In this document: piece by piece, positions 1-7,759 of the stretch | Numbering within the stretch: the stretch's first letter is position 1 | Layout of the letters: every line of letters begins with the position of its first letter | From: Promicromonospora panici | Lineage (GTDB): Bacteria > Actinomycetota > Actinomycetes > Actinomycetales > Cellulomonadaceae | Length of the DNA stretch: 64,000 nucleotides | NCBI RefSeq assembly: GCF_900608595.1 | Contig: NZ_UWYY01000012.1 | Coordinates: 1-64,000 of the forward strand | Direction of reading: 5' to 3' | The notes under the pieces: generated by a model | Databases searched by the model: none | What the model saw: only the letters and a program-made list of their open reading frames with translations | Told to the model about the DNA's origin: nothing | Program-made: the position numbers and the translations under genes

Positions 1-31
1 CCGCGCCCTCCCGACCGTCACCTCCCGACCG

Positions 32-1423
32 TCACCCCACGCGTTCCCCGGCCAGCCGGAGCCGCGGCTCGGCGCCGGCGGGCGCGCCCTTCTGGAAGAG
101 CACCGACCGGACCACCGCGGGCCGGAACAGCTCGGACGGCGGCGCGAGGAGGGCCAGCACGCGGCGGAACGTGGTCTGGACCTCCGTGTTCACCCCGCAG
201 CGCTCCTGGACCCGGCCGAGGTACCAGCTGGAGACCTTGTCGCGGAGGGTACGGCCCGCCGCGTTGCCCGTGACGCCGGGGCGCGCCTTGTCCGCTCCGG
301 TGGAGATGGTCCAGGCCTGGTCGGAGGCGGCCAGGAGTGCGGTCTGGGCCGCGCGGTTCGGGAGTCCGGCGGTGAGGCTCTCGTCGAGCGCCACGGCGTC
401 GAGCGCCGCCGTCGACATGCCCTGGCCGAACACGGGGTTCAGCGCACACAGCGCGTCCCCCGTGACGAGCAGTCCCTCGGGGACCACCCGGTCGTAGGAC
501 CGCCGCACGTTCTCCGTCCGCAAGAACCCGTAGACGGGCGAGACCGGCTCGGCCTTGTCGATCCACTGCCGCACCAGGGGGTGTACCTGGCGGTCGGCCA
601 GGGCCTCGAACGCCTCGGGGTCGGTCGGCAGCGGCTCACCCCGCGGAGTGGCGAACGTGATCATATGGGTGCCCGCGGGCTCCACCGGGGCGATCACGGC
701 ACCCGTCGTCTCCCCCACCAGGTACACGAGCCGGGCGTCCGTCAACGCGCCGTCCGACCCGTCGCGGTAGACACGGCTGACGTAGCCGATGCCGGACTCG
801 ACCCGGTCCTCGGCGGGCCGGACCGCGCCGAGGGCCTCGAGCCACTCGGGTGTGCGGGAGGAGCGGCCGGAGGCGTCGACCACCAGGTCGGCGGCGAGCC
901 GGGTGGGCGCGGTGCCCGTCCGCTCGCCGCCGCGCTCGCGCAGCAGCACGCCCGTGACCCGGTCCGCCGACCCGGTCAGCCCGACGACGTCGGTCCCCTG
1001 CACCGCCGTGACCCTCGGGTGCGCCAGGACCCGGCCCCGCACCCCGTGCTCCAGGAGGGGCCTGGTGAGGCAGAGCGTCGTGGACGTCGTGGCGCCCCGG
1101 GCGAACCAGCGGTCGCGCATGTTCTGCAGGTAGTCGGTGGGCGACCGCACCTGTTGCGCGCCCGCGGCGACCAGCTCCTCGTCGAGGCCAGGCAGAAAGC
1201 GCAGCATCGCCCGCAGTCCGCTCTCCAGCAGGAGGTGGGTGTGCTTGCTCTGCGGCACGCCCTTGCGCGGCTCGGGCCGCTCCGGGTACCGGTCGCGCTC
1301 GACGAGGGTCACCCGCTCCGCGTGCCCCGCCAGTGCGAGGGCCGCGAGCAGGCCGGCGATGCTGCCCCCGAAGACCACCGCGTGTCCGACGCCGTTGCCG
1401 ATGCCCTGCTGCCCGTCGCTCAC
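32..1423 (-). CDS. FAD-dependent monooxygenase/oxidoreductase
   Basis: A flavoprotein of about 463 residues with an N-terminal Rossmann fold: GGSIAGLLAAL followed by a strand ending in VERD, the ADP-binding pattern of FAD hydroxylases. A second flavin motif, LLVTGDALCALNPVFGQGM, lies near the C-terminal third and matches the GD..H..P.xGQG motif of the PHBH/geranylgeranyl-reductase superfamily, although the usual His is replaced. Start chosen at a GTG preceded at 7 nt by GGAGGGGG; an in-frame ATG lies 39 nt upstream without a good ribosome site. The substrate cannot be predicted. It is the last gene on the minus strand at this window edge, about 150 bp from pcp, so it is probably a separate unit. 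General class is confident; hydroxylase versus reductase is not. Confidence 0.8.
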   Translation of the reverse strand: MSDGQQGIGNGVGHAVVFGGSIAGLLAALALAGHAERVTLVERDRYPERPEPRKGVPQSKHTHLLLESGLRAMLRFLPGLDEELVAAGAQQVRSPTDYLQNMRDRWFARGATTSTTLCLTRPLLEHGVRGRVLAHPRVTAVQGTDVVGLTGSADRVTGVLLRERGGERTGTAPTRLAADLVVDASGRSSRTPEWLEALGAVRPAEDRVESGIGYVSRVYRDGSDGALTDARLVYLVGETTGAVIAPVEPAGTHMITFATPRGEPLPTDPEAFEALADRQVHPLVRQWIDKAEPVSPVYGFLRTENVRRSYDRVVPEGLLVTGDALCALNPVFGQGMSTAALDAVALDESLTAGLPNRAAQTALLAASDQAWTISTGADKARPGVTGNAAGRTLRDKVSSWYLGRVQERCGVNTEVQTTFRRVLALLAPPSELFRPAVVRSVLFQKGAPAGAEPRLRLAGERVG

Positions 1424-1572
1424 GTGCACTCCCCCTCCGCCGCCGAGCTCCCGCCGCGGCACCAGATCAGCCCAAATGTCCGTTCAGTCGGATTATTGAG
1501 CAGCGGGAGCGGCGGAGCAACGGCTGCAACGCTGGCTACCGCCCTTGTTTCAGGATCCGGAAGACGGGGCCG

Positions 1573-2259
1573 TCAGTACATCGCCCCCGCCGGCGCGGCC
1601 GGCTCCGTGACGTCGCCGCGCGCCGCGGCGAGCGCCGTGCGCACCACGACCGCCAGGGCGCGGGCGAGCGCTTCGAGCGGGAGGTGTGGCTCGCCGCCGT
1701 CGGCCAGGGCGGAGGCCGACACGGTTCCGCCCACCTCCTCCGTGCTGCGCGGTACGTGGACGAAGCCCGAGAGCACGCCCGGCCGTTCCGCCAGGGCGTG
1801 CTGGACGGCGTAGAAGCTGGCGTTGCAGACGTACGTCCCGGCGCTGTAGCTGACGCCGGCGGGAATGCCCGCCTCACGCACGGCGGCGGCAGCGGCCTTG
1901 ACGGGGAGCGTGGCGAACCGGGCGAGCGGCCCGCCGTCGGCCACGGGGGCGTCGACGGGCTGGCCGCCGTCGTTGTCGGGGATCCGCGCGTCCATGAGGT
2001 TGATCGCGACCCGCTCGATCCGGATCTGGGTGATGCCATCGGCGAGACCTGCGGCGACGACGACGTCGGGCGCGTGCTCGTCGAGCAGGCGCAGCAGGGG
2101 CCCGTCAGCGGACCGGACCTGGTCGAACGCCACCGGCAGAACGGCGGTGACCAGCTCGTCCGGGCCTGCCCAGCCCTCCGCGAGCGCCGCTACGGCGTCC
2201 GCCGACGAGTTGACGGCGTCACCGCCGAACGGCTCGAACCCTGTGACCAAGACCTTCAT
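1573..2259 (-). CDS. pcp: Pyroglutamyl-peptidase I
   Basis: Cytoplasmic cysteine peptidase (family C15) that removes N-terminal pyroglutamate from peptides. The 228-residue length fits the family. Seen in sequence: N-terminal VLVTGFEPFGG, the glutamate region ITQIRIERVAINLMDARIP, the nucleophile Cys in YVCNASFY, and the catalytic His in GFVHVPRS. Start chosen at ATG 2259, 8 nt after GAGGAG; a GTG one codon earlier is also possible. It lies 44 bp downstream of coaE on the same strand and may be cotranscribed with it. The C-terminus is alanine-rich and slightly extended. Confidence 0.93.
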   Translation of the reverse strand: MKVLVTGFEPFGGDAVNSSADAVAALAEGWAGPDELVTAVLPVAFDQVRSADGPLLRLLDEHAPDVVVAAGLADGITQIRIERVAINLMDARIPDNDGGQPVDAPVADGGPLARFATLPVKAAAAAVREAGIPAGVSYSAGTYVCNASFYAVQHALAERPGVLSGFVHVPRSTEEVGGTVSASALADGGEPHLPLEALARALAVVVRTALAAARGDVTEPAAPAGAMY

Positions 2260-2303
2260 CACGCACGCTCCTCACCCGGGCCGTGCGGATCACGCCGGCC
2301 GGA

Positions 2304-2933
2304 TCACGCGGAGTCTGCCTCCGCCTCCTGCGCGACCTCGGTGGCTACGCGCTGCCATAGGGTATCGACCTGCGCGCGCAGATCGTCCTCGGAACCCGAA
2401 CCGTCGAGGGTGACGTCGGCGGCGGCGAGCCGCTCGTCGTCGCCGGCCTGCGACGCGAGGCGCGAGCGTGCGGCGTCCTCGCTCAGCCCGCGGCTCTCCA
2501 CGAGGCGGCGTACCCGCTGCTCGGCGGGCGTGTGCACCACCACCAGGAGGTGGAAGTGCCCGGCCTGCCCAGTCTCGACGAGCAGCGGGATGTCGTGCAC
2601 GACGACGGCGGCGGGATCCGCGGCCGCCGCCTTGGCCTCCCGTTCCGCCGACAGCCGGCGCACCTCGGGATGCACTATGTCGTTCAGGCGGCGGCGGGCG
2701 GCGGCGTCCGCGAAGACCAGGGCACCGAGCTTGGGCCGGTCGAGGTCGCCGTCCGGCGTCAGGACGACGTCGCCGAACGCCTCGGCGATCTCGGCCAGGC
2801 CGACCGTCCCGGGCGCCACCGCCTCCCGCGCCAGCAGGTCGTGGTCGATGACGACTGCGCCGAGCTCGGCCAGGCGTGCTGTCGCGACCGACTTGCCGGC
2901 CGCGATCCCTCCGGTGAGTCCGATGCGGAACAT
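2304..2933 (-). CDS. coaE: Dephospho-CoA kinase
   Basis: Catalyses the last step of coenzyme A synthesis, phosphorylating the 3'-hydroxyl of dephospho-CoA with ATP. 209 residues, typical of the short actinobacterial form without the UPF0157 extension. The P-loop GLTGGIAAGKS sits at residues 5-15, followed by a DHDLLAREAV substrate-binding stretch and VHDIPLLVETG. The ATG at 2933 puts the P-loop at the expected place; upstream in-frame codons would add 20 non-conserved residues. In related genomes coaE usually lies next to rpsA, whereas here about 17 kb of other genes separates them. Confidence 0.95.
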   Translation of the reverse strand: MFRIGLTGGIAAGKSVATARLAELGAVVIDHDLLAREAVAPGTVGLAEIAEAFGDVVLTPDGDLDRPKLGALVFADAAARRRLNDIVHPEVRRLSAEREAKAAAADPAAVVVHDIPLLVETGQAGHFHLLVVVHTPAEQRVRRLVESRGLSEDAARSRLASQAGDDERLAAADVTLDGSGSEDDLRAQVDTLWQRVATEVAQEAEADSA

Positions 2934-3095
2934 GTGGTCCTCAGAGCCCGGGAACATGGAAGACGTGCGGCGCGGGGCGACGCAGCACGTCAAGGCTACC
3001 TCCGGACCAGCGCCGCATCGTCACGAACCCGGGCTGTGCCCGGTCGGTCGTGGTGAGCGCGCCGCGCCGCGGCGCGCGAGACGAGAGGAACCTCG

Positions 3096-4022
3096 ATGAC
3101 CCCGATCCAGCAGGCCCTCACCGACGTCCTCGATATCGCGTACGTCGAGGACGGGCCGGCCACCGGCCCGGCCGTGGTGCTGCTGCACGGCTACCCCTAC
3201 GACGTGCACAGCTATATCGACGTCGCGCCCCGGCTGGCGGCGCTCGGCTACCGGGTCGTCGTGCCCTACCTCCGCGGTCATGGCCCCACGCGGTTCCGTG
3301 ACGACTGGACGGCCCGATCCGGCCAGCAGGCGGCGCTCGGTGCGGACGTCCTCGGCCTGCTCGACGCCCTCGACCTGCCCGAGGCCGTGCTCGCCGGCTA
3401 CGACTGGGGCGGCCGCGCCGCCTGCGTGGTCGCGGCCCTGCGGCCCGAGCGGGTCACCGGGCTCGTCAGCGTCAACGGTTACCTGATCCAGGACATCGCC
3501 GCGTCGGCGCAACCGATCCGTCCCGACCTCGAGGCCGGCTTCTGGTACTTCTACTACTTCCTCACCGAGCGCGGCCGGGCCGGCCTGACGGCGAACCGGC
3601 GCGAGATCGCCGAGGTCATCTGGCGCCGCAACTCACCGGCCTGGGACTTCGACCAGGCGGTGCTCGACCGGGCGGCGGCGGCGTTCGACAACCCCGACTA
3701 CGTCGACGTCGTGCTGCACTCCTACCGGCACCGGCTGGGTCAGGCGCCGGGCGCGCCGGAGTACGACGCCTTCGACTACGCCCTCGCCGGGCTACCTCCG
3801 ATCGGGGTCCCGACGGTGACGCTCGCCGGCCTCGCCGACGGCAACTTTCCGGCGCCCGACGGCGTCCCCGACGCCGGCCGCTTCACGGGTCCCCGCCTGC
3901 ACCGCCGGGTGCCGGACGCCGGGCACAACCTCCCGCAGGAGGCGCCGGACGCGTTCGTCCAGGCCGTGCTCGACGTGACCCGGCTGGCGGCCGGCCGGGA
4001 CCAGGTGCCGGACGCGTCGTAG
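3096..4022 (+). CDS. Alpha/beta hydrolase, epoxide hydrolase-like
   Basis: 308-residue alpha/beta-hydrolase-fold enzyme. The oxyanion-hole motif LLHGYPYD is at residues 29-36. The nucleophile elbow is GYDWGG, so the nucleophile is Asp103, as in epoxide hydrolases and haloalkane dehalogenases rather than serine esterases. The charge-relay His is in DAGHNLPQE near residue 290. A cap domain rich in Trp/Tyr (FWYFYYFL) occupies the middle. AGAGGAA lies about 5 nt before the ATG. It is transcribed away from coaE and converges on the LuxR regulator, with only 4 bp between the two stop codons. Substrate unknown. Confidence 0.87.
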   Translation: MTPIQQALTDVLDIAYVEDGPATGPAVVLLHGYPYDVHSYIDVAPRLAALGYRVVVPYLRGHGPTRFRDDWTARSGQQAALGADVLGLLDALDLPEAVLAGYDWGGRAACVVAALRPERVTGLVSVNGYLIQDIAASAQPIRPDLEAGFWYFYYFLTERGRAGLTANRREIAEVIWRRNSPAWDFDQAVLDRAAAAFDNPDYVDVVLHSYRHRLGQAPGAPEYDAFDYALAGLPPIGVPTVTLAGLADGNFPAPDGVPDAGRFTGPRLHRRVPDAGHNLPQEAPDAFVQAVLDVTRLAAGRDQVPDAS

Positions 4023-4026
4023 CCGC

Positions 4027-6822
4027 CTACGAGGCCGGTGCGCCCTCTGCCAGGGCGGCGGCGATGTCCTTGCGTGAGCGGACGCCGAGCTTGGCGAACA
4101 CCTTGCGCAGGTGCCACTCGACGGTGTGGGCGCTGAGGTAGAGCTGAGCACCGATCTGCGGGTTGGTCAGGCCGTCGGCGGCGAGCCGGGCGATCTGTGC
4201 CTCCTGCGGCGACAGCGTCTCGGTCGCTCGGGGTGCTGCCCGCGGCGCCGCGACGGCGACCGGGGCGCCTGCCTCCCTGAGGCCGCGCCGGGCGCGCTCG
4301 ACGTATCCGGTCGCGCCCATGCGGGTGAGCAGGTCGTGCGCCAGGCGCAGGTGCTGCCGGGCGTCGGCGGCGCGCCCGGCCCGCACCAGCCACTCGCCGT
4401 ACAGGAGGTGCGTGCGGGAGAGCTCCACGTCGACGCCCGTGGTCCGCAACCGCGCGAGCGCCTCGCGGTAGTGGGGCTCGGCGTCGGCGTCGGCGCTGAC
4501 CAGCGCGGTCACGAGGGCGGCCGTGCCGAGCGCCCAGTCGGTGCCCGCCGCCTCGGTCAGCTCGACGATCGCACGTGCGCCCTCGGCCGCCTCCTCGGTG
4601 CGGCCGAGCCGGCTGGCCGCCTCGACGAGCTCGACCCTCGACCAGATCGACAGGCCCATCTCCTGCGGGTACGCGGCCCCGCGCCGCGCGGCGACGAGCG
4701 CGTCCTCCCAGCGGCCGAGGCCGTTGTAGAGGACGGCGGCCGCCCACTCCGTCGCGGTCAGCGCCTTGCCCTCGGTGCTCAGGGCCGGGTCGTCGACGAT
4801 CGCCTGGATCGCCGCCCGGGTCGCGGCCTCGCTGCCACCCCACGGCACCACGACCAGCGCGGTGTAGTGGGCGAAGAAGCTGCTGCCCGTAACTTCCCCG
4901 ATCGTCGCGGCCTCGTCGACGAGCGACTGCGCGTCCACCAGGTCGCCGGCGTACATCCGGTTCGAGAGCCGGAGCAGCAGCGCCGACGGCAGCACCGACA
5001 GCGCGCCGAGCTCGCGGGCGAGGCGGAGCATCGCCGCGGACAGCACCGACCAGCTCTCGAAGTCCCAGACGTTGTGCGCCATCCGGCAGGCGAGCGGGAG
5101 CCATCCCAGGTCGGCTGCGGTGACCCCCTCGGAGCTATACGCCGCGAGCGCCTTGAGCAGCAGCGGCGCCGCGGCGGCGTAGCCGTCGGTGTAGACGCGG
5201 GCGACTCCCTCGAGGAGCAGGTCGCTGCGCGCGGGCTGCTCGGGCCGGGCCATTCGCACGACGGCGGCGGCCACCTCCTCGAGCCCCTCGCCGCCGGGCA
5301 GCTGGCCGGCCGTGAACGCCGCGTACAGCGCGTCGCGGTAGGTCTCCTTCGCCAGCACGGGGTCGAGCGCCTCGAGACGGTGCGCCGACGCGAGCAGCAG
5401 CGGAAGCCCGACGCTCGCGCTGCGGAAGGCGAACATCACCTGTCCGCGGACCAGGTCCGCCTGGGCCAGCTCGCGCTCGCCGAGCGGCGCGAGCTGAGCG
5501 CCGTCGAGCAGTTCGAGCGCCTCGGCATACATGCCCGCCTGGCTCTTCGCCTGGGCAGCGGCGACCGCCCGCGACCCCTGGACGGCCGGGTCCGGAGTCA
5601 GCTGGGCCGCCCGGGCGAGGAACGCGGCCGACGCCGCCACGCCGCCACGCGCGCTCGCTCGCGCCGCGGCCTGCTCGAGGCCTGATGCGACCCGCTCGTC
5701 GGCGACGGACACGGCGCTCGCCAGGTGCCACGCCCGCCGGTCGGGGTCGTGCCCGGGGTCGGTGGCCTCCGCCAGGGCGCGGTGCGCGTCCTGGCGCTCC
5801 TGCGGCGATGCCGACCAGTAGGCCGCCGACCGCACCAGCGGGTGCCGGAAGCGCACCATGCTGCGGAGCGTGACCAGGTCCGCTGCCTCCGCCTCGGCGG
5901 CCGCGGCGGAGAGATCGATGTCGAGCGTCCGCGCCGCGCGCCGGAGCAGCACGACGTCGCCGACAGGCTCGGCGGCGGCGAGGTGCAGCAGCCGCTGGGT
6001 GTCCGGGGCGAGCGACCGGAGCCGCCGCAGGAAGCCGCGCTCGACCGGGCCGGCCAGCGCCTGGTCGTCAGGTCTCATGTCGCCGGCCAGCTCGGCCGCG
6101 GTCCGGCCGCGGGGTAGCTCGAGGAGGGCGAGCGGGTTGCCCCGGGCCTCGGCCAGGACCCGGTCGCGGACCTGGTCGTCGAACCGGCCGGGCGTCACGG
6201 AGGACAGCAGTGCGCGGGCGTCGTAATCGGCCAGTCCCTCGACCTCGAGGTGCGGCAGGCCCTGGAGCGGGTGCCCGTTCGCGGGACGCATCGCGAACAG
6301 CAGCAGCACCCGCTCGGCCAGGAGCCGCCGGGCGACGAACGCGAGCGTCTGTGCGGAGACCTGGTCGAGCCACTGCGCGTCGTCGACCAGGCACACGAGC
6401 GGCTGCCGCTCGGCGACGTCGGCGAGCAGGTTCAGCACCGCCAGCCCGATCAGGAACCGGTCGGGCGGCGTGCCCGCACTGAGCCCGAACGCCGTCTCGA
6501 GCGCGAGGCGCTGCGGCTCCGGCAGCCGGTCGATGTGGTCGCGGAACGGCGCGCAGAGCTGGTGCAGGCCACCGAACGCCAGCTCGGCCTCCGCTTCGAC
6601 GCCGACCACGCGCACGACGCGGCAGCCGTGTGCTTCGTCCCGCAGGTACGAGAGCAGCGCGGTCTTCCCGATGCCGGCCTCGCCGCGCAGGACCAAGGAC
6701 GCGCTCCGGCCGCCCTGGACGCCCGTGACGAGGTCGTCGAGGGCTGCGCACTCCCGTCGTCGGCCGAGGAGTACTCCGCCCGGCGCTCCGCTCGTTCTCT
6801 GCATGGCTCCCGGCGTGAGCAT
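4027..6822 (-). CDS. Large ATP-binding LuxR-family regulator (LAL type)
   Basis: About 931 residues with the MalT/LAL architecture. The N-terminal AAA-type ATPase has Walker A GEAGIGKTALL and Walker B LVCLVDDAQWLD. A long helical, TPR-like middle follows. The C-terminal LuxR helix-turn-helix reads LSPQEAQIARLAADGLTNPQI and LSAHTVEWHLRKVFAKLGVRS. Such proteins are usually transcription activators gated by an inducer and ATP. The start is uncertain: ATG 6822 has no clear ribosome site and ATG 6804 has GGGAG only 2 nt away. It lies 47 bp downstream of the sigma-factor gene on the same strand and resembles the second LAL regulator at 7760-10561 throughout, suggesting duplication. Confidence 0.9.
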   Translation of the reverse strand: MLTPGAMQRTSGAPGGVLLGRRRECAALDDLVTGVQGGRSASLVLRGEAGIGKTALLSYLRDEAHGCRVVRVVGVEAEAELAFGGLHQLCAPFRDHIDRLPEPQRLALETAFGLSAGTPPDRFLIGLAVLNLLADVAERQPLVCLVDDAQWLDQVSAQTLAFVARRLLAERVLLLFAMRPANGHPLQGLPHLEVEGLADYDARALLSSVTPGRFDDQVRDRVLAEARGNPLALLELPRGRTAAELAGDMRPDDQALAGPVERGFLRRLRSLAPDTQRLLHLAAAEPVGDVVLLRRAARTLDIDLSAAAAEAEAADLVTLRSMVRFRHPLVRSAAYWSASPQERQDAHRALAEATDPGHDPDRRAWHLASAVSVADERVASGLEQAAARASARGGVAASAAFLARAAQLTPDPAVQGSRAVAAAQAKSQAGMYAEALELLDGAQLAPLGERELAQADLVRGQVMFAFRSASVGLPLLLASAHRLEALDPVLAKETYRDALYAAFTAGQLPGGEGLEEVAAAVVRMARPEQPARSDLLLEGVARVYTDGYAAAAPLLLKALAAYSSEGVTAADLGWLPLACRMAHNVWDFESWSVLSAAMLRLARELGALSVLPSALLLRLSNRMYAGDLVDAQSLVDEAATIGEVTGSSFFAHYTALVVVPWGGSEAATRAAIQAIVDDPALSTEGKALTATEWAAAVLYNGLGRWEDALVAARRGAAYPQEMGLSIWSRVELVEAASRLGRTEEAAEGARAIVELTEAAGTDWALGTAALVTALVSADADAEPHYREALARLRTTGVDVELSRTHLLYGEWLVRAGRAADARQHLRLAHDLLTRMGATGYVERARRGLREAGAPVAVAAPRAAPRATETLSPQEAQIARLAADGLTNPQIGAQLYLSAHTVEWHLRKVFAKLGVRSRKDIAAALAEGAPAS

Positions 6823-6869
6823 ACTGGGCCAGGTGGCCGGTCGGCCGTTCCGCCGGACGACGCCGGGTC

Positions 6870-7565
6870 TCAAGCAGCCTCTTGCGGCGCCACGCGGCGC
6901 ACGCCCCGCACCGGCTCGTGCCGACGCTTCGACGGCCACGCGGCGCGCGCCAGCAGCGTCTCGAGCGCCGCGAGGTCCCCCGTGCGCGCGGCCACCTGGA
7001 ACGCCGTCACGAGACGGCGGTGACACGCCCTGTCGACCGGCCGCTCACCGCTCCCCTCGAGGTCTGGCTGCGCCCGCCGCACCAGCTGCCGCACGTTGGC
7101 GCTACTGGTCCGCAGCAGGGCGGCGATCTCGGCGTACGGATAGTCGAAGCCCTTGCGCAGCAGGTACGCCGCGAGCTTGCCCGGGGTCAGCCGCGCCATC
7201 AGGACCTGCAGCGTCTTCTCGACGACGGCGGTCTGCTCCGCCCTGAGCACCTGGTCGTCCGCGGCGTCGACCAGGTTGGCCAGGGACGTCGCACTTGTCG
7301 CCTGGTGCCGGTGCCGGGCGGACTGGATGACGTTGATCGCGAGGCGGGTAGTGGTCGTGGTCAGGAACGCCGCGGGATTCTCGATGACGCCGCGATCGGT
7401 GTGCTGCCAGCGCAGCCAGGCATCCTGGACCACGTCCTCGGCGCCGGAGACGTCGCCGGTCACCCGATGGGCGATCTGGATGAGCCGGGGGCGCTGCGCG
7501 AGGAAGACGTCGAGCGCCGCGTCGAGCTCGGTCGGGGTGGTGGGCACCAGGCCTGACGCTGACAT
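6870..7565 (-). CDS. ECF RNA polymerase sigma factor, SigJ-like, short C-terminus
   Basis: 231-residue sigma factor. Region 2 is recognisable at residues 15-85 (FLAQRPRLIQIAHRVTGDVSGAEDVVQDAWLRW), and region 4 at about 115-165 ends in the HTH YAEIAALLRTSSANVRQLVRRA. The SigJ/ECF41 group carries a SnoaL-like C-terminal domain of about 110 residues that controls activity. Here only about 60 residues follow region 4 and they end in a basic, arginine-rich stretch, so the regulatory domain looks lost or truncated. The ATG has GAGGGAG about 7 nt upstream. It lies between two LAL regulators on the same strand. Confidence 0.85.
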   Translation of the reverse strand: MSASGLVPTTPTELDAALDVFLAQRPRLIQIAHRVTGDVSGAEDVVQDAWLRWQHTDRGVIENPAAFLTTTTTRLAINVIQSARHRHQATSATSLANLVDAADDQVLRAEQTAVVEKTLQVLMARLTPGKLAAYLLRKGFDYPYAEIAALLRTSSANVRQLVRRAQPDLEGSGERPVDRACHRRLVTAFQVAARTGDLAALETLLARAAWPSKRRHEPVRGVRRVAPQEAA

Positions 7566-7759
7566 CTGTGGACTCCCTCGCGGACGGCTGCCATCGGCTT
7601 CGATGGGTCAACCGTCCGTCCGCGGGGCGTTCAGGCGCGCCACGGGCAGTCCGTGGTCGGTCCGTAGGAACCCCGGGGGTCGCGACCACGGACCGCTGCC
7701 ACGGGCCACGCACTCGCGGTGTGCCCCCGTGGGTTCCGGGGCTGGCGGCTCCCGGGCCG

